The notes beneath the pieces are model-generated. The model was not told where the DNA came from and ran no database searches. It worked only from the letters and a program-made list of their open reading frames with translations. From CAWUEZ02 sp963921355 (lineage in GTDB: Bacteria; Pseudomonadota; Alphaproteobacteria; Thalassobaculales; Thalassobaculaceae), in contig OZ001190.1 of the NCBI GenBank assembly GCA_963921355.3, positions 3,968,001-4,032,000 on the forward strand: a stretch of DNA of 64,000 nucleotides, read 5' to 3'. Positions 49,772 to 58,924 of the stretch are shown here, in pieces; the first letter of the stretch is position 1; the number at the start of each line of letters is the position of its first letter. The position numbers and the translations under genes were made by a program.

Positions 49772-51019
49772 ATGAAAGTGATCATCATCGGCGGCGGTAT
49801 CGGTGGCCTCGCCACGGCCCTCAGCCTGCACGAGCAGGGCATCGAAGCCCATGTCTACGAGAATTCCCGGACAGTCAAGGAGCTGGGGGTCGGGATCAAC
49901 ACCCTGCCCCACGCGATCCGCGAACTGGCAAACCTCGGCCTGCTAGACGATCTCGATGCGGTCGGCATCCGGACCTATGAACTGATCTACCAGAACCGGT
50001 TCGGCCAGGAGATCTGGCGCGACCTGCGGGGCCTCGACGCCGGCTACGACTACCCGCAGTTCTCGATTCACCGCGGCAAGCTCCAGATGGTGTTGCTGGA
50101 AGCCGTCCGGGCCCGCCTGGGTGACGATCACATTCACACCGGCCATCAGCTGCGCGACTTCGACGACGACGGCAGCACAGTGACCGCCCGGTTCGACCGC
50201 CGGGATACCGAGACCATCGTCGAGGTGACCGGCGACGTCCTGATCGGCGCCGACGGAATCCATTCCGTTGTCCGGCGGCACTTCTATCCGGATGAGGGCC
50301 CGCCGAAATGGAACGGCCTGATGCTGTGGCGCGGTGCCGTCGAAGGAGAGCCGTTCCTGACCGGACGGTCGATGGTCATCGCCGGCGGGATGAACGCCAA
50401 GTTCGTGTGCTATCCGATCTACAACGATCCGGATACGCCGGACCGCACGTTGCTGAATTGGGCGGTGGTCGCGCGGGTGGGCGATGGTGACGGACTGCCG
50501 CCCCGGCGGGAAAGCTGGAACCAGTTGGGAGAGCGCTCCGACCTGATGCCGCATGTCGACGGTGTGTTCGAACTCGATACCGTCGATCCGATCGATCTGA
50601 TCAACCACACCATCGATTTCTACGAATTCCCGATGTGCGACCGGGATCCGGTCGACGCCTGGTCCTTCGGCCGCGTCACCCTGCTGGGCGACGCCGCCCA
50701 CCCGATGTATCCGGTGGGCTCGAACGGGGCCAGCCAGGCGATCCTGGATGCCCGCTGTCTGGCGCCGCTGCTCGCGTCCTATGGCGGCAATGTCGAGACC
50801 GCCCTAAAGGCCTATGAACGCGAGCGCCTTCCGATGACAGCCGAGATCGTGCAGACCAACCGCAAGGGTGGGCCGGAACAGGTGATCGACCTGGTCGAGG
50901 AGCGGGCCCCGAAAGGGTTCGACAACCTGGACGATGTCGCCACCAAGGAGGAGTTGGAGTCGATCGTTCGCGGATACGCCACGCTGGCCAAGTTCAGCCA
51001 GACCGACGTCAACCGCTGA
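49772..51019 (+). CDS. FAD-dependent aromatic monooxygenase
   Basis: 415 residues from ATG 49772. VIIIGGGIGGLATALSLHEQ is the FAD Rossmann motif, VLIGADGIHSVVRR the DG motif, and GRVTLLGDAAHPMYPVGSNG the GD motif, which place it in the PHBH-type class A flavin monooxygenases. An NAD(P)H-dependent hydroxylase of an aromatic or similar ring compound is expected. The substrate is unknown. A cupin gene follows in opposite orientation. The protein is full length and all motifs are intact. Confidence 0.88.
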   Translation: MKVIIIGGGIGGLATALSLHEQGIEAHVYENSRTVKELGVGINTLPHAIRELANLGLLDDLDAVGIRTYELIYQNRFGQEIWRDLRGLDAGYDYPQFSIHRGKLQMVLLEAVRARLGDDHIHTGHQLRDFDDDGSTVTARFDRRDTETIVEVTGDVLIGADGIHSVVRRHFYPDEGPPKWNGLMLWRGAVEGEPFLTGRSMVIAGGMNAKFVCYPIYNDPDTPDRTLLNWAVVARVGDGDGLPPRRESWNQLGERSDLMPHVDGVFELDTVDPIDLINHTIDFYEFPMCDRDPVDAWSFGRVTLLGDAAHPMYPVGSNGASQAILDARCLAPLLASYGGNVETALKAYERERLPMTAEIVQTNRKGGPEQVIDLVEERAPKGFDNLDDVATKEELESIVRGYATLAKFSQTDVNR

Positions 51020-51037
51020 CAGTGCAGGTACGCCGGA

Positions 51038-51481
51038 TCACTCCGGAGGCGGTAGAAACTCGACCTCGTGCTGGGCGGCCAGTCGGACCACTTCCTGGGG
51101 GTCGTCCAGATTGTGGATCTTGTCGAACAACTGGCGCAGCGAGCGCGCCGGCGAGACCCAGAACAGCGCTTTCACGTCACTGCCCGAGTTGTTGAAGATC
51201 CCGTGCGGAATGCCCATCGGCATCCGCACCAGGTCACCGGTCTTCGCCTGCGTGTTCTGGCCGTCCAGCACCAGGTCGAACGTGCCGTCCAGCATGTAGA
51301 TGAACTCGTCCTGGGTCGGATGGATGTGCGGCGGCACGAAGGTTCCGGTCGGAAACCGCGTCTCGAAGGTGAAGCAGCTCTCGCTTTCCTCCTTCAGGGT
51401 GTAGGTCTGGCCGAGAATGCTCCAGACAACGCCGCCCACGCCTTCGCCCGCCGGCGTGATTCCCGCTTCCAGCACCGTCAT
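51038..51481 (-). CDS. Small cupin-domain protein
   Basis: 147 residues from ATG 51481 (GGAGTGG ahead); the longer open frame is not supported. PPHIHPTQDEFIYMLDGTFD is cupin motif 1 with two His and Glu, and MGIPHGIFNNSG motif 2 with the third His. A single cupin barrel binding a metal is expected. It lies tail-to-tail with the flavin monooxygenase, so a shared aromatic pathway is possible but not shown. Specific activity unknown. Confidence 0.8.
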   Translation of the reverse strand: MTVLEAGITPAGEGVGGVVWSILGQTYTLKEESESCFTFETRFPTGTFVPPHIHPTQDEFIYMLDGTFDLVLDGQNTQAKTGDLVRMPMGIPHGIFNNSGSDVKALFWVSPARSLRQLFDKIHNLDDPQEVVRLAAQHEVEFLPPPE

Positions 51482-51562
51482 GATCCACTCCCTGGTCTGT
51501 CCCGCCGTTTCAATCGGTGCCAGGATTGAAGCACTCGAATCCAGCGCGCGAAAGACCCGAAC

Positions 51563-52102
51563 ATGCCCCCGTCCAGCGATCGCCCTCTCGTCCGCCCGTC
51601 GACCCCGGACGACATCCCCGCGATCACCGAGATCTACGGCTATCACGTTACCCACGGGCTCGGCTCGTTCGAGGAGACGCCGCCCGACGCGGCGGCAATG
51701 GCCGAGCGGCGCTTGGCGGTCCTGGATCGCGGACTTCCTCACTTGGTGGCGGAACGCGACGGTGCCGTCGTCGGCTTCGCCAGCCTGGCCCCATACAGGC
51801 CGCGCTCCGCCTATCGGTTCTCGCTGGAGGATACCGTCTATGTGGCGCCGGCAGCAGCCGGCAGCGGCATCGGAGGCGCGATGCTCGCCGCCCTGATCGA
51901 GATCGCGGAAACGGGTCCCTGGCGCCAGATGATCGCGGTGATCGGTGACCGGGGAAACACCGGCTCGATCGCGCTGCACGCGTCTCTCGGCTTTCGCGAG
52001 GCAGGCCGGCTCCAATCCGTCGGTTACAAGCACGGTCAGTGGGTCGACGTTGTGATCATGCAGCGGTCGCTGTCCGGGGGTGATACGGAGCTACCAGCAT
52101 GA
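51563..52102 (+). CDS. GNAT N-acetyltransferase (phosphinothricin-acetyltransferase-like)
   Basis: 179 residues. VRPSTPDDIPAITEIYGYHV begins the fold. The acetyl-CoA site is YVAPAAAGSGIGGAMLAALI (a Q/RxxGxG/A loop), and GNTGSIALHASLGFREAG is the late helix typical of the PAT/YncA subgroup, which acetylates amines such as phosphinothricin, methionine sulfoximine or related amino acids. It ends four bases into the next gene (ATGA), so they are co-translated. Substrate not certain. Confidence 0.85.
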   Translation: MPPSSDRPLVRPSTPDDIPAITEIYGYHVTHGLGSFEETPPDAAAMAERRLAVLDRGLPHLVAERDGAVVGFASLAPYRPRSAYRFSLEDTVYVAPAAAGSGIGGAMLAALIEIAETGPWRQMIAVIGDRGNTGSIALHASLGFREAGRLQSVGYKHGQWVDVVIMQRSLSGGDTELPA

Positions 52103-52539
52103 ATCCGCCGGAAACCGGCCACCATCCCTTTGGTGACCAGGCGGTGGCGGCGGCGTTTGCCGGCTACTCTCCGGCGCTGCGGCGACGGCTGATGACGCTG
52201 CGCAGCCTGATTTACGAGGCCGCTTCGGGGACCGAGGATATCGGGCCTTTAAGGGAGACGCTGAAATGGGGCCAGCCGTCCTACCTGCCCGCATGCCCGG
52301 GCATCGGCACGACGGTCCGCATCGCTCCTCTCAAGAACGCCTCCGACGACTACGCCTTGTTCGTGCACTGCCAGACACGTTTGATCGACACATTCCGCCA
52401 GCTCTACGGTGACCAGCTTCACTTCCTCGCAAACCGGGCGGTTCGGTTCTCCCTTGACGACCCGCTTCCGGAAGAGGCCCTCAAGCACTGCGTCGCACTG
52501 GCGCTGACCTACCATCGACGCAAGCGTCGCGCTGCCTAG
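52099..52539 (+). CDS. DUF1801-domain protein
   Basis: 146 residues, coupled to the acetyltransferase gene. The block LRETLKWGQPSYLPACPGIG then DYALFVHCQTRLIDTFRQLY matches DUF1801, a small fold related to the frataxin-like YdhG group. No catalytic residues are known for it. The pairing with a GNAT gene is frequent and may mean a shared role in stress or detoxification (inference). Confidence 0.8.
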   Translation: MNPPETGHHPFGDQAVAAAFAGYSPALRRRLMTLRSLIYEAASGTEDIGPLRETLKWGQPSYLPACPGIGTTVRIAPLKNASDDYALFVHCQTRLIDTFRQLYGDQLHFLANRAVRFSLDDPLPEEALKHCVALALTYHRRKRRAA

Positions 52540-52554
52540 CCAGCCTTTGCGGTC

Positions 52555-53286
52555 TCAGACGTGCAGATAGCGATCGATCACCGCCCCGTCGGCGCGGAAG
52601 GCCTCGGTGTCGCTCTGCCAGACGACGCGGCCTTTCTCGACAACGGTATGGTGGTCGGCCAGGGCCAGCAGGGCGGAGACGTTCTTGTCGATCACCAGGA
52701 TCGACTGACCTTCGGCCTTCAGGCTGGCGAGAACCCGCCAGATCTCCTCGCGGATCAGCGGGGCCAGCCCTTCGGTGGCCTCGTCCAGGATCAGCAGCCG
52801 CGGGTTCGTCATCAGGGCGCGTCCGATCGCCAGCATCTGCTGCTCCCCGCCGGACAGGCTGCCCCCGCCCTGGTCGCGCCGCTCTCCAAGGCGTGGAAAC
52901 AGCGCCAGGACCGCGTCCAGGGTCCAACGGGGCGTGTCAGATCCGGCACGGTTCGCGGCGGTCGCGATCAGGTTCTCGGTCACCGAAAGGGTCGGGAAGA
53001 TCTGACGGCCTTCGGGGACCAGTCCAATGCCGCACCGCGCGATCGCATGCGCCGGGCGGCCCTGCATCGCCGTCCCATCGATCAGGACGCTTCCACCTGT
53101 CGGCTGAAGCAGGCCCATCACGGCGCGGAGCGTCGTGGTCTTGCCCATGCCGTTGCGCCCCATCAGCGTGACGACCTCGCCGCGCCGGACCGAGAACGTC
53201 ATCCCGAACAGAACCGGCACGCCGCCATAGCCGGCGGTCAGGTCGGTGACCTCGAGCATGGGGCGATAGGCGTCGGTGCGGGTCAA
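52555..53286 (-). CDS. livF: Branched-chain amino acid-type ABC transporter ATPase LivF
   Basis: 243 residues. Walker A is LMGRNGMGKTTTLRAVMGLL, the signature GGSLSGGEQQMLAIGRAL, and Walker B RLLILDEATEGLAPLI, as in LivF-type short ATPases. It starts inside the stop of livG (four-base overlap). It is the last gene of a livKHMGF operon running leftward and would pair with LivG under the two permeases. The ligand of this HAAT-type system may be an amino acid or an amide; it cannot be read from these genes. Confidence 0.93.
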   Translation of the reverse strand: MTRTDAYRPMLEVTDLTAGYGGVPVLFGMTFSVRRGEVVTLMGRNGMGKTTTLRAVMGLLQPTGGSVLIDGTAMQGRPAHAIARCGIGLVPEGRQIFPTLSVTENLIATAANRAGSDTPRWTLDAVLALFPRLGERRDQGGGSLSGGEQQMLAIGRALMTNPRLLILDEATEGLAPLIREEIWRVLASLKAEGQSILVIDKNVSALLALADHHTVVEKGRVVWQSDTEAFRADGAVIDRYLHV

Positions 53287-54038
53287 ATCTCGCCCTCCTC
53301 GCCCAGATAGGCGGCCCGGACGTCCGGATTGGCGCGGATCTCGGCCGGCGTGCCCTCGGCGATCAGACGGCCGTAGACCAGAACCGAAATCCGGTCGGCC
53401 AGTGCGAAAACAGCCCCCATGTCGTGTTCGACCAGAACGATCGTGAACTGGCCACGCAGTTCCTCCAGCGTCCGTGTGAGACGCTCGGTCTCTTCATGGG
53501 TGGTGCCGGCCATCGGTTCGTCCAGCAGCAGAATGACCGGATCGGTTGCGAGGGCGACGGCGATCTCGAGCTGGCGCTTCTCGCCATGGCTCAGCACGGC
53601 GGCCGGAACGTCCGCCCGGTCCGCCAGACCGACCGCTTCAAGCGCGGCGAGCGCCTTGCCCTCGAGAGCCGCTTCGCCGCGGACCGGTGCGAGGAACCGG
53701 AAGCTGTGACCGTCATGGGCCTGCGCCGCCACGGCCACATTCTCCAGGGCGGTGAAACGGGGCAGCAGGTTGGTGATCTGAAAACTGCGGGCCAGCCCGA
53801 GGGCGGAACGCCCATGGACCGGCACGGCGCTGATGTCGCGCCCGTCCAGCCTGACGACGCCCTGGTCCGGCCGGGTCTGGCCGCCGATCTGGTCAATCAG
53901 CGTGGTCTTGCCTGCGCCGTTCGGCCCGATGATGGCGTGGATGCATCCGGGTTCGACCGTCAGGTCTAGCGCATCCGTCACCGTTAGCGCACCGTACGCC
54001 TTGCACAGGCCCCGCACTTCGAGGATCGGGTCAGCCAT
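53283..54038 (-). CDS. livG: Branched-chain amino acid-type ABC transporter ATPase LivG
   Basis: 251 residues. Walker A GPNGAGKTTLIDQIGG, the characteristic DGRDISAVPVHGRSALGLAR then SFQITNLLPRFTALENVAVA segment of LivG, the signature LSHGEKRQLEIAVAL and Walker B ILLLDEPMAGTTHEE. All catalytic motifs are intact. Its start overlaps livM by eight bases and its end overlaps livF by four bases. It energises uptake of the ligand delivered by the LivK-like protein. Confidence 0.93.
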   Translation of the reverse strand: MADPILEVRGLCKAYGALTVTDALDLTVEPGCIHAIIGPNGAGKTTLIDQIGGQTRPDQGVVRLDGRDISAVPVHGRSALGLARSFQITNLLPRFTALENVAVAAQAHDGHSFRFLAPVRGEAALEGKALAALEAVGLADRADVPAAVLSHGEKRQLEIAVALATDPVILLLDEPMAGTTHEETERLTRTLEELRGQFTIVLVEHDMGAVFALADRISVLVYGRLIAEGTPAEIRANPDVRAAYLGEEGEI

Positions 54039-54981
54039 CGACCCGCTCCCGGTCGAAGGCGCGCGCCAGACCGCCCCGCGCGTACAGCACGAGCAGAATC
54101 AGAATCGGCCCGAAGATCACGCGCCAGTGCTCGGTCCACCCGGCCAGGACGTCTTCCATCATCAGATACGCGACTGCACCCAGGACCGCGCCGTACAGGG
54201 TGCCCATCCCGCCCAGCACGACCATGATGATCAGGTCGCCCGAGCGTTGCCAGGACATGTAGGCGGGGCTGACGAATTCGGCGTGGTTGGCCAGCAGCGC
54301 GCCAGCCAGACCGGCCATCATTCCTGAGATCACGTAAGCGACGAGTTGGTGGCGATAGGGATCGAAACCGACCGCGGCCATGCGGGCCCGGTTTTCCCGC
54401 ACCCCGGTGATGACCCGGCCGAACCGGCTCGACACCAACCGTGCGCCGAACCACCAGCACCCGATCAGGCAGATCAGGACGAAGTAGTGGAAGGCCATCC
54501 GGTCTTCGAGCAGCGGCGACCCAAGGAGCTCGGTCCGGCCCCACATGGTCAGACCATCGTCGCCGCCATAGGCCGACAGGCTCGATGCCGTGTAGTAGGC
54601 CATCTGCCCGAAGGCCAGCGTGATCATGATGAAGTAGACGCCGCGGGTGCGCAGACCGATGGCACCGGTGATCAACGCGAAGGCGCCCGCCGCCAGCATT
54701 GCCATCGGCAGGGTGATCGCGCCTTCCCAGAGATCGTGCTCGGCCGCGATCCCCACCGCGTAGGCGCCGATCCCGATAAAGGCGGCGTGACCGAAACTGA
54801 CCATCGCGCCATAACCGAGGATCAGGTCCAGGCTCAGCGCCGCGATCGCGTAGATCATGATCCGCGTGGCCACGACGATCAGGAAGTCCTGGTCCGCCAC
54901 GCTGGCCATCATCGGCAGGACCGCGAATCCGACGACCAGGATCCCCGTAATGATCCGCGCCTTGGTGAGCCCTTCGGTCAT
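54031..54981 (-). CDS. livM: Branched-chain amino acid-type ABC transporter permease LivM
   Basis: 316 residues and about nine hydrophobic segments. LSLDLILGYGAMVSFGHAAF then IGIGAYAVGI is the LivM coupling region. GVRENRARMAAVGFDPYRHQ corresponds to the cytoplasmic EAA-like loop contacting the ATPase, and GGMGTLYGAVLGAVAYLMME a late conserved membrane part. It lies in the inner membrane as partner of LivH. It overlaps livG by eight bases and follows livH by 26 bases. Confidence 0.92.
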   Translation of the reverse strand: MTEGLTKARIITGILVVGFAVLPMMASVADQDFLIVVATRIMIYAIAALSLDLILGYGAMVSFGHAAFIGIGAYAVGIAAEHDLWEGAITLPMAMLAAGAFALITGAIGLRTRGVYFIMITLAFGQMAYYTASSLSAYGGDDGLTMWGRTELLGSPLLEDRMAFHYFVLICLIGCWWFGARLVSSRFGRVITGVRENRARMAAVGFDPYRHQLVAYVISGMMAGLAGALLANHAEFVSPAYMSWQRSGDLIIMVVLGGMGTLYGAVLGAVAYLMMEDVLAGWTEHWRVIFGPILILLVLYARGGLARAFDRERVDG

Positions 54982-55007
54982 CTCCGGTCCCCGGTCCAGA
55001 CAGCCGG

Positions 55008-55934
55008 TCAGGATCGACCGGCGGCCGGAAACAGTCCGGTCGGGCGGAAGAACAGCACGGCGGCCATCAGCACGTAGATCAGCATCGACGCGATTGCCGG
55101 CCCGACCTGATTGGCGGCCGACGGTTCCAGGAAAACTTTGAAAATGTCGGTCATGAAGGACCGGCCCAGGGTGTCCACCAACCCGACAAGCAGGGCTGCC
55201 AGGAACGCGCCGCGGATCGAGCCGATGCCGCCGATGACAATGACGACAAAGGCGAGGATCAGAACGCCGTCACCCATGCCTGGCTCCACCGACAGAATCG
55301 GGCCCGCCATGATCCCCGCGAACCCTGCCAGCATGGCGCCGAAGCCGAACACCACCATGAAGAGGCGCCGGACATCGATGCCCAGCGCCGACAGCATGTC
55401 CGGGTTGCTGGCACCGGCCCGGATCAGCATGCCAACCCGCGTGCGGGTGACCACCAGCCAGAGCCCGAGCGCGCAGATCAGGCCCGCGCAGATCAGGGCC
55501 ACCCGATAGATCGGGTAGCCGAAGCCCTCCATCACGGGGATCGTTCCCGACAGCGCCTCCGGCCCGGGATAGCTCAGCGGTGCGGCGCCCCAGACGATGC
55601 GCACCCCCTCGTTCAGGAACAGAATCACGCCGAAGGTGGCCAGGACCTGGTCGAGATGGTCACGGTCGTAGAAATGTCGGAACACCAGCAGTTCCAGGAT
55701 CAGACCGAGCACCAGCGCCGCCGCCAGCGCCAGCAGCACCGTGGCGAAGAAATTGCCGGTCAGAGCATGGAAGGTCACCGCCAGGTAGGCGCCCAGCATG
55801 TACTGGACGCCGTGGGCGAGGTTGATGAAGTCCATCACACCGAAGACCAGTGTCAGGCCGGCCGCCACCAGGAACAGCAGCACCCCGAGCTGCAGCCCGT
55901 TCAGGACCTGCACCGCGAACAGTGTCGACGTCAT
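55008..55934 (-). CDS. livH: Branched-chain amino acid-type ABC transporter permease LivH
   Basis: 308 residues. Typical LivH features are QVLNGLQLGVLLFLVAAGLT then FGVMDFINLAHGVQYMLGAY at the N-terminus and VVIVIGGIGSIRGAFLAALL with LVGLVDTLGRSF near the C-terminus. It forms the membrane channel with LivM. It is separated from livK by a strong hairpin that probably lowers expression of the permease/ATPase genes relative to the binding protein. Confidence 0.92.
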   Translation of the reverse strand: MTSTLFAVQVLNGLQLGVLLFLVAAGLTLVFGVMDFINLAHGVQYMLGAYLAVTFHALTGNFFATVLLALAAALVLGLILELLVFRHFYDRDHLDQVLATFGVILFLNEGVRIVWGAAPLSYPGPEALSGTIPVMEGFGYPIYRVALICAGLICALGLWLVVTRTRVGMLIRAGASNPDMLSALGIDVRRLFMVVFGFGAMLAGFAGIMAGPILSVEPGMGDGVLILAFVVIVIGGIGSIRGAFLAALLVGLVDTLGRSFMTDIFKVFLEPSAANQVGPAIASMLIYVLMAAVLFFRPTGLFPAAGRS

Positions 55935-55999
55935 GATGACCTCTGCCCCAACCTTGTCAACAATCGCCGGGAAAGCAGCGACCCCAAAAGCAGTCGCCC

Positions 56000-56034
56000 C
56001 AAAAACAGTTGGGCGGGGCCGACCGGCCCCGCCC
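56000..56034 (-). terminator. Hairpin terminator/attenuator between livK and livH
   Basis: On the minus strand GGGCGGGGCC and GGCCCCGCCC form a 10-bp GC stem with a 4-nt loop, followed by AACTGTTTTTG. It lies about 20 bases past the livK stop and before livH, a place where partial termination would favour high livK expression. Confidence 0.65.
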
Positions 56035-56055
56035 GTCCGTCAAGTGCACCCGGCG

Positions 56056-57249
56056 TCACTGCATCCGGCACTCCGACGCGTACACATCGCCATAGTCGTC
56101 AAACACCTTCTCGACGACCGAGGTGTGGTAGGCGCCGTCAGCCCGCTTCACCGCCTTTACCAGATAGAAATCCTGGATCGGGAAGTGATTGTTGTTGTAG
56201 CTGAAATCGCCGCGCACCGAGCTGAAGTCGGCCTTCTTCAGCGCCGCGATCACGGCCTGCTTGTCGGACAGGTCACCGCCGACGGCGCCGACCGCGCTGT
56301 CGATCAACTGGGCGGCATCATAGCCCTGGCTGGCATACAGCGACGGGATCGAGCCGTACTTGGCCTCGTAGGCGGACACGAACGCCTTGTTGGCGGCGTT
56401 GTCCATATCCGGAGTCCACTGCGACGACGAAAACAGGCCGACCGCCGCATCCTTGGTCGCCGGCAGCGTGGTGCCGTCGACGGTGAACGCCGACAGGAAC
56501 TTCACGTTGTTCCCCAGGCCGGCCTGGTTGAACTGACGCACCAGGTTCACGCCCATGCCGCCCGGCATGAAGGTGAACAGAGCGTCCGGCTTCGAAGCTG
56601 CGATCTTGGCCAGCTCGGCCGAGAAGTCGAGGTTGCCCAGCTTGGTGTAAACCTCGTCGACGACCTCGCCTTTGTAGTGGCGCTTGAAGCCGTTGATGCT
56701 GTCCTTGCCCGCCTGGTAGTTCGGTGCCATCAGGAAGACCTTCTTCAGGCCCTGATCCTGCGCGTACTTGCCCATGACCTCATGGATCTGGTCGTTCTGC
56801 CAGGAGGTCGAGAAGAAGTATGGATTGCAGGCGCGGCCGGCGAAGGTGGACGTCCCGGCATTGGCGCCGATCAGGAAGGTTTCGCTTTCGGTCACTGGCC
56901 GGAACACCGCCTGCAGGATGTTCGAGAACACGATCCCGGTCACGAAGTCGACCTTGTCGCGCTCCAACAGCTCCTTGACCTTGGTCAACGCAACATCAGG
57001 CTTGAGCTCGTCGTCGACAACGGTCAGCTCGACCTGACGGCCACCGAGCTTGCCGCCCTGCTCGTCGAGATAGAGCTGGAAGCCGTCGCGAATGTGCTTG
57101 CCCAGGACCGCCGGCGGCCCGGACAGCGTGACCATCATCCCGATCTTGAGTGGTTCGGCCGCCAGCGCGGCGTTGCTTGTGGCGTCCACGGCGGCCGTGC
57201 CCGCCGCCACACCGGCGACCAAGGCCATGGTCGCGATTCCCCTACGCAT
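56056..57249 (-). CDS. livK: Periplasmic branched-chain amino acid-type binding protein LivK
   Basis: 397 residues from ATG 57249 (GGAGACGCAGG ahead). The signal peptide is RRGIATMALVAGVAAGTAAV with cleavage near LAAEP. The mature protein follows the Peripla_BP_6 pattern: KIGMMVTLSGPPAVLGKHIR at the N-terminus, VVDDELKPDVALTKVKELLE, and a late hinge-crossing ASQGYDAAQLIDSAV. It delivers the ligand to LivHMGF. Compared with the fragment at 23121-23777, this one is complete, GC-rich and clearly different in sequence. The promoter should lie in 57250-57470. Confidence 0.92.
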   Translation of the reverse strand: MRRGIATMALVAGVAAGTAAVDATSNAALAAEPLKIGMMVTLSGPPAVLGKHIRDGFQLYLDEQGGKLGGRQVELTVVDDELKPDVALTKVKELLERDKVDFVTGIVFSNILQAVFRPVTESETFLIGANAGTSTFAGRACNPYFFSTSWQNDQIHEVMGKYAQDQGLKKVFLMAPNYQAGKDSINGFKRHYKGEVVDEVYTKLGNLDFSAELAKIAASKPDALFTFMPGGMGVNLVRQFNQAGLGNNVKFLSAFTVDGTTLPATKDAAVGLFSSSQWTPDMDNAANKAFVSAYEAKYGSIPSLYASQGYDAAQLIDSAVGAVGGDLSDKQAVIAALKKADFSSVRGDFSYNNNHFPIQDFYLVKAVKRADGAYHTSVVEKVFDDYGDVYASECRMQ

Positions 57250-57470
57250 CCTGCGTCTCCCTTCCTTTACGGTGAAGTCGTTCCCCGTTCGTGGACCGGG
57301 CCCCTCGGATTCTGCGTCCGTCGCGCTCGGCCGTCGCGGTGCAGAATGCATCTCTCGGGCCCGCTCGCCAAGTCCCAGCGGATTTCGCCGACAGTGGCGT
57401 CGCGTCGCCCCGTGGCCGCACCGGAACCCGGTCCCGTATCAACCGCGCGATGATCGGAAACGGGGACGGT

Positions 57471-58814
57471 TCAGACGGCCTGGCTGTGGCGGCCTTCCGT
57501 CTGAGCCAGGACAGGGTCGAAACAGGCGGCGATCGACCGCCAATACCGCCGGCCGGCCGGGGTGGCCGTGACCTGCCAGTCCGACATCTCCACCAGACCG
57601 TCCTCACACAGTGGAGCCAGCCGGTCGAACGCGTCGGCCACATCGGACGGACTGGTGCAATGGGCTTCGGCAACCTCGGCGAGGTCGACCGTTCCGTCGC
57701 ACAGAACGCGTTCGATGATGGCACGGCGCAGGCGGTCCGCTGCCGTCACCCGGATGCCCCGGGCCCCGGCGAGACGGCCTTGGTCGATGGCCTCGCCCCA
57801 GCGCTTCACATGCGGATCATTCTGGACGTAGCCCGACGGCAGCGACGAGATCGCCGACGCCCCGAAACCGATCAGCACGTCGGCCGGATCGTCGGTATAG
57901 CCCTGGAAATTCCGCCTCAGTTGGCCGGATTGCGCCGCCACCGCCAGGCTGTCCCCGGCGCGCGCGAAGTGATCGATGCCGATGGCCACGTAGCCGTCGG
58001 CGACCAGCTGCTGCTCGGCGACTTCCGCCTGTTCGAACCGGGCTTCCGCTTCCGGTAGCAGGGTGCCGTCGATCGCCCGCTGGTGTTTCTTGAACCAAGG
58101 GACATGCGCGTAGCCGAAAACCGCGACCCGGTCGACGCCGAGCTCGGCCACGGCATCGACCGAGCGGCGCACATGGTCAGTGGTCTGCCCCGGCAGTCCG
58201 TACATCAGATCAGCGTTGATCCGGGTGATCCCGGCGGCCCGCAAAGCTCGGATGGTCTTCGCGACCACTGCCGTCGGCTGTACCCGGTTCATCGCGCGCT
58301 GAACCGCTGGATCAACGTCCTGAACGCCGAGACTGACCCGGGTCACTCCGCTCCAGGCCAGTGCCGCGATCCGGGCGTCATCCAGAGTCCGCGGATCGAT
58401 CTCGACGGCGACGTCGGCAGCTTGGCGCATCGGAAACGCCGCGCGCAGAGACAGCAGGACACGCCGAAGGGCTTCAGGCTCGAGCATGGTCGGGGTTCCG
58501 CCCCCGAGGTGGATCGCGCAGACCCCCGCCGACTGTTTGACATGGCCAGATGCCAGATTGATCTCGCGGACCAGCCGCTCGACATAACGGTCCACGCGCG
58601 ATCGGTCATTCGGAACGCTGGTATGGCAACCGCAGTACCAGCACAAGGTCGCGCAGAACGGGATATGGACATAGAGCGACAAGGTGTCCGCGGGCCCGAT
58701 CTCCTCCAGCCAGGAGACCTGGGTCACCGCCTCGACTTCATCGGTGAACCGGTTCGCCGGTGGATAGCTCGTGTAGCGGGGCAGAGCGGCCGTGGCATGG
58801 CGGTGAAGAAACAT
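57471..58814 (-). CDS. hemN: Oxygen-independent coproporphyrinogen III oxidase
   Basis: 447 residues. The radical-SAM site is FCATLCWYCGC (C-x3-C-x2-C plus a further Cys), preceded by LYVHIP and followed by IHLGGGTPTML (SAM-binding Gly-rich loop). Typical HemN elements include ARITRINADLMYGLPGQT and VFGYAHVPWFKKHQ. The protein opens with LPRYTSYPPANRF, the substrate-binding start seen in true HemN rather than HemW. It makes protoporphyrinogen under low oxygen. I could not recognise a convincing FNR/Anr box upstream. Confidence 0.92.
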   Translation of the reverse strand: MFLHRHATAALPRYTSYPPANRFTDEVEAVTQVSWLEEIGPADTLSLYVHIPFCATLCWYCGCHTSVPNDRSRVDRYVERLVREINLASGHVKQSAGVCAIHLGGGTPTMLEPEALRRVLLSLRAAFPMRQAADVAVEIDPRTLDDARIAALAWSGVTRVSLGVQDVDPAVQRAMNRVQPTAVVAKTIRALRAAGITRINADLMYGLPGQTTDHVRRSVDAVAELGVDRVAVFGYAHVPWFKKHQRAIDGTLLPEAEARFEQAEVAEQQLVADGYVAIGIDHFARAGDSLAVAAQSGQLRRNFQGYTDDPADVLIGFGASAISSLPSGYVQNDPHVKRWGEAIDQGRLAGARGIRVTAADRLRRAIIERVLCDGTVDLAEVAEAHCTSPSDVADAFDRLAPLCEDGLVEMSDWQVTATPAGRRYWRSIAACFDPVLAQTEGRHSQAV

Positions 58815-58924
58815 CGACCCAACGTCCGTGACACTGTGATCAGTCGGCCAAGCCTACGACCCCCGCGTCCGCCGGAAATTGAGGTGGGTCAAACTCGGCG
58901 ACCGCAGTCGCCGATGGCGCGCAC